The translations under genes were made by a program, and so were the position numbers. From Antitrichia curtipendula (Eukaryota; Streptophyta; Bryopsida; Hypnales; Leucodontaceae), in the NCBI GenBank assembly GCA_951230915.1, contig OX579636.1, forward strand, positions 26,285,567 through 26,349,566: a stretch of 64,000 nt of DNA, read 5' to 3'. Below are positions 49,541 through 60,109 of this stretch, one piece after another. The notes under the pieces were generated by a model, which was not told the DNA's origin, made no database searches, and was given only the letters and a program-made list of their open reading frames with translations. How positions within the stretch are numbered: the first letter of the stretch is position 1; each line of letters opens with the position of its first letter.

Positions 49541-49624
49541 TCATTCGCCAAACCAAATTACAGGGGTTGAACTGGCGAATTTTCGCCAATAATTTATTCA
49601 CTGCTCACATGTAAGCTGGCCCTA

Positions 49625-49909
49625 AGTTTTGGGAGGGGCAGTCCAAAATTTCAAGAGCACGGATCTCCAGCATTGAAAGCAGTGTCACCCTAACGTTGAC
49701 TTCATGCAATTCCGGTAGCACTCTTCACATGGAGAAGTCTCTGCCTGTGCACTCCAGTACATGCAGAGTAAAATATCGCCATTAGTGCAATGCAGACTGT
49801 CATTACGGCCACTGCCGCACTTACAGACAAACAGGCTACTAGTAATGATGCATATGCTCTACAGCTACAGACAGCCAGAGTATTATTTTAGCCACTGCTA
49901 CAGACAGAC
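49625..49909. repeat. Gene-like dispersed module, copy 1
   Basis: The text agcacggatctccagcattg at 49656 recurs, diverged, as agcacggatcccgagcattg at 53026 and gctgatcccaagcattgga at 53478, followed each time by a similar cttc...tag.a.tattctt zone. Partial copy of the module described at 51820-52620. Confidence 0.4.
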
Positions 49910-50185
49910 TAAGGTAGGTACCCCCCAAATGGCACCTGACCTTAAAGCGCCATCTACAGGTTGTGTACATTTCCAAAATCAGTTATGTACCTATTTGGAT
50001 GGAGCGCTTTCAGAAACAAACTTTGACTCTTAATAACTTTTGCATACAATGTCCAAATGCCATGTTCTCTGATGCGTTGGAACCTCCTTTCACTTGCCAA
50101 CAAGAATATATGAAAATTTGACCAGTCTAATAGTAGTAATTAGGCTCAGTAGCAAAAAGTGGCGGTTTTGGGTGTACCCACCTTA
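49910..50185. mobile_element. TAAGGT-ended TIR element, copy 3
   Basis: Inverted termini TAAGGTAGGTACCCCCCAAA and TTTGGGTGTACCCACCTTA. The interior (ttgactcttaataactttt, gatgcgttggaacctccttt) matches 28084-28240, showing that sequence is mobile. 276 bp, non-autonomous. Confidence 0.6.
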
Positions 50186-50840
50186 ATTGGTTTGGTTTCC
50201 TTTAAATGCATATTGTGGTACAATTCACTCTCAATTCACTCTCAATTTCCTTAACCCATAATGGAACGCACGCTGAGGACGTATGAATGACAAAGAATCT
50301 CTCCATATGGAACAGAAGTGCAAGTATTCATCTTCTCAAATTTTGTGTGAAAAAGGAAGGATATTTATCATACAATACTTTGCCTTTCAATGAGTGTTTT
50401 TACATTTTTTTAAACCAACAATTCACATGGTACCCAAATAGATGATTTCCATGGTGACAAGCTCATTGTTTAAGGGTTGAATGCCCAAATAAATGCACCC
50501 AAATTTCATGAAACATCCATTCACGAAATGGCACCGCACACATGGATTCAACAAAAAACAAAGATGTTTTTTCACAATGACATGAGCGAGAAACAAGTGA
50601 ACTGAAATCATCTGAATCTCATCAGTCCCACCAGGAGCCATTCATTCACCCCCCACCATATTGTCCTCTCTCCTGATGGTAGAGCCCTGTACCTACTATA
50701 CCCCTGGCCAACAACATTAGCCCTTGCCACTAATCAACTCCAACCACATCCATCCAATCACACTGGCTCCCAACTGCACACATTCATCGATACGTAAACG
50801 AAGGGACGTGGATGAGAATGGATGAAATCCACGATGAGTG
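50186..50840. other. Intergenic DNA
   Basis: No gene recognised. It starts with a short tandem duplication, attcactctca, near 50222-50240. The - strand frame 50423-50641 has no domain. Confidence 0.35.
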
Positions 50841-51031
50841 CCGTGCAGGGGTTCAGTTGGTAGCAGAAGAGAGAGAGGGGGTCCGTTGTGCGCCCCAGTC
50901 CGCCATAGCCACGAAGCTCCTTACGCTGGAGTTGCTTGGTGGAAGTCTTAGGAATCGCTAGAGAGTCGCCTGAAACGCCTTAGACGAGGGGCTTTGCTTT
51001 GGACTTGTGAGAGAGAAAGAGAGTGAAGAGG

Positions 51032-51139
51032 ATGGCTTGGAGGACTGAGCTTACAGAAGGAGAACTACTAGCCCTCGTTGAGAGAGGAGATAAGTTAGCC
51101 GCAGACGCTGGAAGCACACGGTCGCTGCTGCAGCTGAAG
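51032..51139 (+). CDS. Plausible first coding exon of an unidentified gene
   Basis: After a GC-rich, GA-rich leader (50870-51031) the frame opens with ATGGCTTGGAGG and encodes 36 residues (MAWRTELTEGELLALVERGD, then KLAADAGSTRSLLQLK). It ends exactly at AAG/GTAAAG, a good plant donor at phase 0. The Leu/Glu/Lys-rich text looks like an amphipathic helix. Possible later exons start at cctgcag/gagaacagg (51585) or ctcag/gagaagctg (51781), but the chain cannot be followed. Not recognised; it could be the leftover start of a rearranged gene. Confidence 0.35.
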
Positions 51140-51479
51140 GTAAAGTGACAGAGGTTTTAGCGTTGTGCCTGTCGGTTTCAGAGTAGGAGGTGGACGTCGT
51201 GGTGGTGAGAGTACGAAGGCGGGGGATGTGCGGGAAGCGTTTAAGGTGAGCTATGTCGGAATTTGAAGTTTGAAGCTCACGGTTCTGGTGACGGGAAGGC
51301 GTGTTGACTTGAGTATTCGTAGTAGCTCGGAAGGTTCATGTTTCTGGTGTTTGGAATGTGGAGTGTTGTGAGGCTCCCGGTTCTTTATCAGGTCTTCTTG
51401 AGTGTGCAGAATGGTGTGTGTGTGACTGGAGCTTGTGAGCTCATGTGAGAGGTGAAAGTAGTGGTTTAAGTAGTGCAGT

Positions 51480-51820
51480 TGTTCTTTCTCTGTTTACTAG
51501 TATGTGTGTATGTGTGTAAGAGAGTGTCATTGCTTGGGGAAGTCATGGTGGACTGTTGTTTGTAGTCTTGTTATTGGTCCTGCAGGAGAACAGGTGGCCG
51601 AGGTATCACGTTTTAGTATGTTTCAGCTCGTGTTTAGTTTGTGTTGTGTTTGAGGTCGGTTTCTTTATTTTTTTTACTGGTATGTGTGTGTCCAGGCGAG
51701 TATTTGATGCTGTCTGGTCGGGGAAGAGCGAGATGGTGGACTGTTGGTTAATGTTGGTGGTATCGGTCTTGTGTTATCTCAGGAGAAGCTGGGATCTACA
51801 TGGCTGGTGTTGGTAGAGCA
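51480..51820 (+). repeat. Tandem duplication with repeated splice-like sites
   Basis: Blocks 51500-51612 and 51675-51805 are related: each has tatgtgtgtgt-type text, a ggggaag...atggtggactgttg stretch, a cttg-rich zone and then (t)gcag/gagaa or tcag/gagaa. The result is two copies of a candidate acceptor and micro-exon. Confidence 0.4.
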
Positions 51821-52620
51821 TATGCCAACCTATCTTCAATATCTACAGACTATCATTATTGCCACAGCTACATGGCTCCTTCACACTGGCTATGGTGCCC
51901 GTCCCTCCGTCGAACTCTGCAATTCATCCTTCTCTTCCCACTTTAGGTGTCTTTCGCTGAGAATTCTTCATAGAGCTTTAGCATCTCCGAAGCAAACATC
52001 TGCACGTGCATGTTGATGCTCTCACCGTTCCTGCAAACTCTTCTTCGTCGTCGCTACCTCAGTCGGCATCTGGGAACGTACTCTAGCTCTGTAAGTTCAC
52101 ACTCCTGAGGTTGTGTCCTCGTTTCTTGAAGTAGCTTCACTTCCTCACCACTATTTCTCTACTATACCCCAAAGGTGGATTGTTCGGATGGGATCTTGAG
52201 ATCTGGGATGTCGGGAGTTTGGTACAAGTCGGTGTCGGTGTTTGATTCCGTCATTTCATTGCAAGCGGGATCCGAACTTATGGTCGCTTGTGTCTCTAGC
52301 TTTTGTGGAAGCCTGTTTACTTCTTCTCTCTTGTTTCATTTCATCGCTGGACTTCTGTACTAACGATCCCTGATGGCAGATCTGAGCTGTGCAGATCAGT
52401 GACCGTCGATTGGGGAAGTGATCAGTGAACTTCGATTGTGGACGATCGTCGTTGGTTTGCGCCGTGGCCGTCATGTGCATCTTTTCTGTTGCTTGCTGAG
52501 AGTGGGAGTTGGTACTTTGTGTCGTCGTTGAGTTGGAGCACTCCTCTTCCTCGCACAGTGCATGTAAGGTGTGTTCTCTGAATGGACCGGCAATCTTACA
52601 TTCAGTTCTACGGTTGTGTG
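51820..52620 (+). repeat. Gene-like dispersed module, copy 2
   Basis: Matches 53600-54330 over some 700 bp in direct orientation. Shared text includes ctccttcacactggctatgg, gaactctgcaattc, the splice-like ctctgtaagtt, gatggcagntctgagctg, cagatcagtga and the nearly identical tail gccgtcatgtgcatcttttc. Open frames are short and differ between copies, so neither looks like a functional gene. It may be the first exon and intron of a gene family, or a low-copy transposon. Confidence 0.5.
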
Positions 52621-53599
52621 GTAGTGTAAAGTCCTAGCTCTACTAGTATTCTAGAATAAGGACTATTTAACCTTGGAATTTGTCAATTATCTGAAGTTGT
52701 GTGTTAAAAAGCACAGTCCTAGTTTGGGTGGCCTAACTTGAAGTGAGGAGGGGAGTGTTTTTTTTCTTCCATTGCTGTAACTGATGGTATGAATGTATGC
52801 TGCCATTTTTTTTTGCAATTGAACTCGTGTCAAAAATTGGAAAAAGAAATTCCTATTTTTTGAATCCTTAAATTACACTACCAGTTGACTAGTTTGAGGT
52901 ATCTACTTCGAAACGCCTTTCACCAAGCTACAATTCCTTACTGTCGGAAAGTTACAGACGTGCAACCCACCCTGTCTAATGTAAGTTAATCTTGAAATGG
53001 CCGGCCAAGCATTTCCACTTCCACAGCACGGATCCCGAGCATTGGAAACGGTCCTCACCATCACGAAGATTTCATAGAGTAGTGTTCTTGAAGTATGACT
53101 GTCTCTGCTCGCAAGTATGTCCCACACAGAATATTGTAACTTATTAGTGTGTAAGGCAGCCATCTCATACTGAGAGGATTGTAACTTATCTTAGTGTGAG
53201 AGGATTATGTTACGAAGGTGTCCTGATTTGGGTTCCTTACGAGGATAATCCTCTGCTTTGGGTTCAGCCCTTGTACGATCACGTGCAGGAAAAGAGACCG
53301 GTGGTAAGCACTAAGTTCTTGCGTCCACTCACTGGGATTTTTCTTGGAGCTCTTTTGTCCCCAGCAAGAGAGGGGTGGCCCAGCCATGGCCAACTGGAAA
53401 GACTTCGACCCAGCTTTTGCTCACTGACGTGCGACCCAGCCTGTGGAATCTTGCAATCTGGCCAAGCATTTTAACAACGCTGATCCCAAGCATTGGAGAC
53501 GGTCCTCATCCTTACGTACAAAACCTTCATAGAATAGTATTCTTCACGTGGGGGAGGCTGCCTCTGCAAGCGAGCAGGCCCCACTCTCCCACGTACAGA
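52621..53599 (+). repeat. Gene-like module fragments, copies 3 and 4 heads
   Basis: Bases 52985-53110 and 53455-53590 are diverged copies of one segment (tggccggccaagcatttcca, tggagacggtcctcatcctt), also seen at 49640-49760. Frames between them (53196-53474, 53375-53698) show no domain. The stretch 53200-53400 looks moderately coding (for example LLWVQPLYDHVQEKRPVV) but is unrecognised. Confidence 0.35.
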
Positions 53600-54330
53600 C
53601 TGACTCATCGTTATCGCCAAGTCCCTGGCTCCCTCACACTGGCTATGGCGTTCTCTCCTTTGCCGAACTCTGCAATTCTTCTTCTCTTCCCACTCTGAAT
53701 GGTTCTGCCTTCGAGATCTTCATCAAGCTTTTGCACCTCCGAAGTCACATCGTCCGAAGATCTCCACGTGCATGGTCACGCTCTCACCTTTCCTACAAAC
53801 TCTCCTGCCTCGTAGCTACCACAGTTGGCATCTGGAAACTTCCTCGAGCACTGTAAGTTTACTCTCATCGGGTTGTGTCCTGGTCCATTGCAAATGTTTC
53901 TCTTCCTCGCCAGTTTTTCTGCACGCGGATTGTTGGATTGCAATTTGGATCTTGAGATCTGGATGTCAGGAGTTCGGTACCACGATTGCATTTATCGGCG
54001 TTCGATTCCGTCATGGTGTTCCAAGTGAGATCTAGACTATGTTCGCTTGTGTTTTGAGCTTTTGAGGGAGTCTGCTCTCCTGTTTCATTTCATCGCTGGA
54101 CTTCCTGACTAACGACCCCTGATGGCAGCTCTGAGCTGCGCAGATCAGTGAACTTTGATTGGGGACATTCGTCATTGGTTTGCGCCGTTGCCGTCATGTG
54201 CATCTTTTCTGTTGCTTGCTGAGAGTGGGAGTTGGTACTTCGTGTCGTCGTTGAGTTGGAGCACTCCTCTTCCTCGCACAGTGCATGTAAGGTGTGTTCT
54301 CTGAATGGACTGACAATCTTATATCCAGTT
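53600..54330 (+). repeat. Gene-like dispersed module, copy 4
   Basis: Direct partner of 51820-52620. It begins with ctggctatggcgttctctcc, where ATGGCG opens a 17-codon frame that stops. A donor-like cactgtaagttt lies near 53849. The strongly conserved 3' part (54115-54310) includes gttgagttggagcactcctc and gcacagtgcatgtaaggtgt. Confidence 0.5.
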
Positions 54331-54635
54331 CTTAGAGTTGCTTCAAAGTCATGGTGTGCTTTTGTTGTTCAACCCTTCCGATTGTGGACGAATGCATCCA
54401 ATATGATTGGATTGGATGAAAAGCAACCCCCAAACAGAGGATTCAAAGTTAGGATGTTGTAGCAACCATGGATCAAGGGTAAAAAGACCCTTCTACTTCG
54501 TTGTTTGGTCTTCAGTCCTTGAAATAGGATCAATATTCCAATTTTGATAGGAAGCTATTGAAAGTATGTCTAGAAGGTGATCTAGAATTCCTTTTTGTAC
54601 ATTTCAAACTCCTTGTTATCCCACCTTGTAACTAT
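54331..54635. other. Intergenic DNA
   Basis: No gene recognised; 54400-54460 contains attgtggacgaatgcatccaa text of unknown origin. Confidence 0.3.
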
Positions 54636-55012
54636 TAGTGGTAGTCACAGCTTGTTCACCGTGATGGTGAACAATGAACATTGAAGTGGTGGCGACTTAG
54701 GGTTGGCTTGCTTTCGACGGAATATTCATAGCGGAACATTGATTGTTCACTCCCAACATCCACCTCCGGAGGTGGATGTTGGGAGTGAACAATCAATGTT
54801 CCGCTAAGATTATTCCTTTGTTCTCTTAATTTTCAATTACATCCGTCCATCTCGCCATTATCCATCCTCTATTGTTCATTCTCAACATTTGAACAAAAAG
54901 GGTGGTCATGGCTTGTTCAATATTCGTCACTTCTCATTGGCCCCTCAAAGCACTTTCCATTGTTCATTGTTCATTGTTCACCATCACGGTGAACAAGCTG
55001 TGACTACCACTA
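54636..55012. mobile_element. 377-bp inverted-repeat element with nested palindrome
   Basis: Termini TAGTGGTAGTCACAGCTTGT and ACAAGCTGTGACTACCACTA are perfectly complementary and the match runs on through caccgtgatggtgaacaatg for over 40 bp. Off-centre inside lies a perfect 78-bp palindrome (54729-54806). TAGTGG-type ends resemble hAT MITEs, but an 8-bp duplication could not be confirmed. Confidence 0.7.
54729..54806. repeat. Perfect 78-bp palindrome
   Basis: Each 39-base arm is an exact complement of the other about the central TCCGGA, with no loop; the arms begin TAGCGGAACATTGATTG. Imperfect pairing extends a further dozen bases (ggaatattca versus its partner near 54810). Such loop-less palindromes are unstable in bacterial cloning and can extrude cruciforms. 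Confidence 0.9.
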
Positions 55013-58000
55013 TTGTAGTGCACCTTGTGAATAATGATGGTCCACATGCTAAGTTGGAGTGAACAATGGATCTGATATTAGAGAAGGTGGTAGTGAAGAG
55101 GTCTTAATGTATAGAGCACATGTGCAATTTATTTTGGTTGAACATTGAAGGATTGCATCACACTGGGACTTTTTCGATGGGACTTTTTTTAATCCAAAAT
55201 TGGAGTAAATGTGTAGTTGATCCAAAGTGTTTCAATGTTGGTATTATGTTGGAGTTGATGATTTTTGGAAGGGAGAGAGAGAAGGTTTTATCAACTTGAA
55301 AAGAGATGAAGAAGAGTTGAAAAAATAGGACTAGGATTGCATGTACCCACTAATCCATTGTGCACATTAGAACACAAGAGAAAAGAGCCACTAAGAAAAC
55401 AAACATTTGTAGCATGTAGTCCAAAACTCAAAAGAAGGCCTAAGCAATAAATCTTTAAATTGGTACAAGAAATGGAAAAAAATAAACTAGGAGTAGGTTA
55501 GTTTTAAAATACAATTTGTAGCATGTTCACTAGGGAATTGTAATGCCTTGCATCTAAGGTGCCATCAACTCTATTGAATCCTCTTTTTCTTTTCTTTTAA
55601 TATAAGCTTGTTGTGAAGTTTCTCTTATATTAAATTCTTAGACTATGTAAGTCAAGTTCAAAACTGTTTATACCATGTCATGACATCACCATTGAAATTG
55701 AAAGAACTTTTTTTATTGTGATTAAAACCTTTGAGCAATTTTGTGAGTACAAAAAAATGTAGAATAAGTTGATTCTTGGAAGCTCATCTTACCAATACAA
55801 AAAGAATATGAATAAGTTATTGGTCTTGATAACCATAATTTTGGAAAATACAAGCTAATCATGATTGAAAATGAAACTTGTTTTCTTCACATTAGAATTG
55901 ATCAAAATCTATCAACAAATATAGAGATTATTCTTCATGTCACCCTACATTAATAAAGTTTTGGGTCACCCAATAGTGTTATCTTGTTACAAAGCCTACT
56001 CATAGGTGATAACTATTAATTTTCAATCAATTTTCTAGTTGCCACTTGTATTGGTAACATTGTTAGAGTTATGGACAATTGGTATTAGTACTCATTGTTA
56101 GTGTTGACAATAGTAAATATCATTTTTAGTGTAGTGGTATGGAATAGTCAAAGCAAGAACAAGGAAATATACTACAAAAATTGATCACTAGCAAATTTTA
56201 TTAGTAAAATCTTCATGAATATTGGGGTTCACTTGATCCAAAAGTTGTACACTTGATGGTAACCACATACAAGCATAAGGGCTAGTGCCTTGGCAATAAT
56301 AGACTGTTCCAAGAAATTATAAAGTTTTTTTATAAAGTTTGAACTTGTAAAATTTATAGATCTTAAATTGTTCTACATTTTTAATATTTCAAATCTATAA
56401 ATAATTATAGAATTTTGTTTAGTTTTCAATATGTTTATAAATAGAGTATTTCTTTCTATCGAATCTTTTGTATTTGACCAAGCTATTAATTATAACAAAG
56501 ATTGAATTGCAAACTTGATAAAGCTAGAAAAATAGCATGTCTTGTATAGAAAGAAGGATTAGTGTTGTTGGTATATAAGAGTGCCACTTTCATTTTTGTT
56601 GAAATTTATGATTGACTTCATAATTAAATTTTTGGAGTTTTGAAATGTTGAAGATACAATATCTCCTTCTTTTGAAAACTCAATTCTTTAAACTTTTTAG
56701 CTTTCGAAACTTCTAGATTTGTAAAATTTGCAATCGGTAACCTAATATTAAGGTTAAATTTCTAAATTTCTAACCTATAACTAACTAGATAAGTTCAATA
56801 CATTTGTAAGTAAATATTATTTATAAATATCATATATTTCTAATTCATATAAATTTGTATAGTATTTACTACTAAATAATTGTGGTTCACAATGTTTTGG
56901 GTATATGAGAAGTTCTTAGAAAAATAACAAACTTAACTAGTTGATTCAAAGATTAAATGTGATTCGGATTTAATTCTGCAAGTGACTATATTGAAATTGC
57001 TTCCTTTCCTAAGCTTGGAGCTCTAGTGTTTTACATCCAACAAGTTAATAGTTTCAACAAATATCAGTTTAGATTCCTAAAGTTGGTCCTCATTATTTTG
57101 CCTTGAGAAATGGAAAGATTACTATTTAGCATGATTGCATTACACTTGTTTTGTAACATTCATCTTCTTGCATGTGTAGATTGATTTCTAGTTAGTGTTG
57201 TTGAAAAAACTCAATTTAGATAACTTTCTACACACTCTAGTAAGACACCACCATTCATCTATTGCACTGAGAGGTTTAGTATATTTGCTTGAGTCCATTG
57301 TACTTGCTTATATGCCGGTTGGAAGTCTTATTTAATTTTGTTCAAACTCATTGATATCAACGACCAAAATAATTTTGAATTCAAATGTATACCATCAAAA
57401 TATGTTTCCGGTGAAGTAAGGTTATAATTTTAGTATTCTAATAGATCATTTTTTGATATAGCCAGAAGCAATTTTCATCATTTATTTTGTACATTACCAA
57501 ATTAGGAATCATTTTTTGATGGTATTATTGAATCATTACCGTAGATTATGACATTGCTCTTGTCATGTTCAAAATTTGTACTTTTGATGGAAAGTTTATT
57601 GAAATGTGAATTTTGTCTGTGATTGTAATATTATTGTAACTCTTGTTCATTTATATCATACTAGATTTGTGTAGATCTTGGTAACTAGTTTTAATAAAAA
57701 ATTCTTTCTATGAGATGAATATAAATATATTGTTTAATTAAGAAACCTGTGGGCCCTTGTTAATTTTCTTTGTTGAAATGTTTGTTTCTAACTACTTTTG
57801 TTGACTTTGTTTTGAAGGTATTGTAGATCATTGATATATTACTCCATTTGCTCTATGAGATGGCACTCTCTGTTATTTGCATGGCAAGCTTCTTTACAAT
57901 GGTCACCCTTTGGAGATACATGAGCTTTGCATGGTTCATCCGGTGAGTACAATTGTGATCTAGTAAGTGTTAGTATTTGAAAAGTATATGTTATAACTAC

Positions 58001-58261
58001 ATATTTTTTAATTGCAAAGTTCTTTGTACAATTCTCTATTTGATTTAGTTAAGACACTACAAACACTCTTGTTTTAAGCATCCATCTATGTAATCAAATT
58101 TGAAATGTATGTGTTGTGATTTCAATAGATATATTATTAGTATTTAATATCTTTTAATTTGTTGAATTTATTTGATAAATTTATTGACCATCATAATGTT
58201 ATTTTTTTCTCTATATCTTGTCAACATTCCTTATTGACAATAGATATGAAATATTGTACAG
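55013..58261. other. AT-rich DNA upstream of the NLR gene
   Basis: No gene before 57.8 kb. A possible 5' exon lies at about 57860-57942, ending in the donor CG/GTGAGT. Joined to 58262 (acceptor tgtacag) it keeps frame by phase, and ATG at 57860 or 57881 could start the protein. The encoded text is hydrophobic and not family-like, so it may be untranslated or wrong. A promoter is not identifiable. Confidence 0.35.
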
Positions 58262-59966
58262 GAAAGACAAGGACTTCTTACAAGTGCAAAGTGAGCATTG
58301 TAAAAGACTTTGCAATGCTATTTCAAGTCTTGAAAAATGCTTGGAGGATATGGAAGCATCTTCAGAGGCAAAAGTCTTGAATAAGAATCAGTGTGTACAT
58401 CTTTATGGCAAACTCATACAAGCCATGAAGGGAATTGCCAAAATGTTGTCAAGTGCAACTGAGGACCTTAAGTTCCAATCTATTTTTGAAGAATTGTGTT
58501 GTCTTCAAAGGAAGGTGAAAATTGTTGGAAAAAATTGCATTGAACAAAACCAATGGTGTCATTCAGCTGTATTTCAACTCTAAAACAAAGAAACCTTTCG
58601 TGAGTTGCTTTTAGATTTGAAGTGTTGTTACAATACAACACATGAAGTGTATTTATCTTTCCATCCAAATCAAGTAGATGGAATGGTGCCTATTCAGTTT
58701 GATGCTGCTACGCATGAACAAGTCCTTGAAGATGGAGAAGTTTTAAAGAAGAAGCTTGAACATGTACCTTTTGGAAAAGTGCCCAAGGATTATGAAATGG
58801 CCCAACATCTATTGTTGAGACTCCAGAATTTGGACTGATTTATTCAAGGAGACTTGGATGATTTGGAAATTCCTCATGATTTCAAACCACCCAAATTTAT
58901 CAAAGAAATTGGTAAGGGAAGTTATGGACATGTCTTCAAATCCAATTGGTTGGGCCTTACAAGTGCCACAAAAGTATTGGAAAGTGACCTTGAATTTCTC
59001 TCCAATTCTCGAAAGGAGGCTAGCATCTTGGCAAGCTTGAGCCATCCCAATCTTGTTCAATTTTTTGGTTGTGGAATTATCAAAAAAGTTGAGAATCCTA
59101 GAGAACAAATTGGTGCAATGCGTTTGGTGATGGAGTTGAAAAAAACAAGCTTTTATCAAGTATTAAAAAACCTCTTTCATTTTTTTGGTTTTGGGATTAC
59201 CCAAAGTATTTGTGAAGAAAATGAAATTGTTGAGATGCATTTGGTGATGGAGTTGATGGAATCAAGCTTGTCTAAAGTATTGAAGCAAGCCAAAAGACCT
59301 TTACCCTATCATCTTGCAATTGACATCATACATCAAATTGCAAAAGGTGTATATTACCTTCATGACATGCAAGTTGCTCACCTTGATTTGAAACCTGATA
59401 ATATCTTGTCAAGTTCAATATAATATTATGTAGAGGATTTGGATCCTTATTACATATTCAAGGTCACTGATTATGGAACTTCTCAATTAGAGGTCTCCAA
59501 CAATCCTGAGCATCCAAAGCCATCAAAGTATACAATTGGAACCAAAGGCTACATGGCCCCAGAAATGATCAAGGGGGGGAAAATGCCATTCTATCCATTT
59601 CAAGCGGATGTGTGGTCATTTGCCATGATTTGCTCAGAGATTCTATCGGGAGAGGTTCCATACTCTGGTTTGAAACCAAAAGATTTTAATGATCAAATAT
59701 TGTGTACAGATGGCAAGAGGAATAGAAGCTTTAGACCAGCACTCCCAACAAATTGTGAAGAATTGACAAGCTTAATTGAGGAATGTTGGGTTCAAGACCC
59801 TCTCCAACGGCCAACATTTTCCAAGATTTGTGAGAGGCTCTCCAGTTTAAAGAAGTCATTTTTGAAGGGAATATATTCATGCAAGATGGTTCCACAATTT
59901 GGACCATCTTCTCCACTAAGAGATTCCATTTTCATCATGAACCAAGTTTTAGACAAGGACCTAAAG
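58262..59966 (+). pseudogene. N-terminal helical plus kinase exon of an NLR, three in-frame stops
   Basis: A single reading frame runs from the acceptor at 58261 to the donor at 59967, broken only by stops at 58581 (TAA), 58836 (TGA) and 59421 (TAA). The first part is helical (LCNAISSLEKCLEDMEASSE, AMKGIAKMLSSATEDLKF). The kinase follows: glycine loop GKGSYGHVF, lysine in SATKVL, RKEASIL for helix C, HLDLKPDN as catalytic loop (Arg of HRD lost), VTDYG for DFG, GYMAPEMI for APE, and WVQDPLQRPTF. A segment from the VQFFG strand to helix D occurs twice (59058-59177 and 59178-59294), inserting about 40 residues. The next exon gives NB-ARC, so kinase-NB-ARC order as in moss PNL proteins is clear. 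Either a pseudogene, a truncated expressed form, or sequence error; the NB-ARC-LRR exons stay open. Confidence 0.75.
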
Positions 59967-60109
59967 GTATAAAATTACCTAACTATGGAATATACTTAAT
60001 AATGTTTGCTTTAGGAAACTCTTTGGTGCTTAGCATTTATTATTTTTGATGCAATGTTGTGATTTATTATGAAAATGTTTTAGTAAATATATGTTTTGTA
60101 TTTGTATAG
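59967..60109 (+). other. NLR intron 1
   Basis: Starts AAG/GTATAA and ends TTTGTATAG/GTG, 143 bp, phase 0. It separates the kinase from the NB-ARC domain. Confidence 0.8.

Larger units (their letters stand above)
45759..49624 (-). mobile_element. hAT-superfamily DNA transposon
   Basis: A transposase gene is framed by related ends. The right end, read inward, is TAGGGCCAGCTTACATG then GAGCAGTGAATAAATTATT; the left end reads TCGGGCTCACATGCAGTGAA then TAAAATAAGG. Both subterminal zones are dense in TGGCGA/TCGCCA motifs (left: 45833, 45905, 45943, 45972; right: 49401, 49438, 49501, 49523, 49543, 49573, 49583), probable transposase binding sites. No matching 8-bp target duplication was found, so the left boundary is uncertain or the ends have decayed. 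Confidence 0.6.

Noticed and set aside
53196..53474. 92-codon open frame as a conserved gene
   Set aside because: No motif recognised, and part of the frame runs through a repeated module whose other copies are not open.
58578..59426. RNA editing restoring the stop codons
   Set aside because: U-to-C editing of stops is known in organelles of hornworts, ferns and lycophytes, not for nuclear mRNAs; nothing here suggests organellar DNA (introns are spliceosomal GT-AG).
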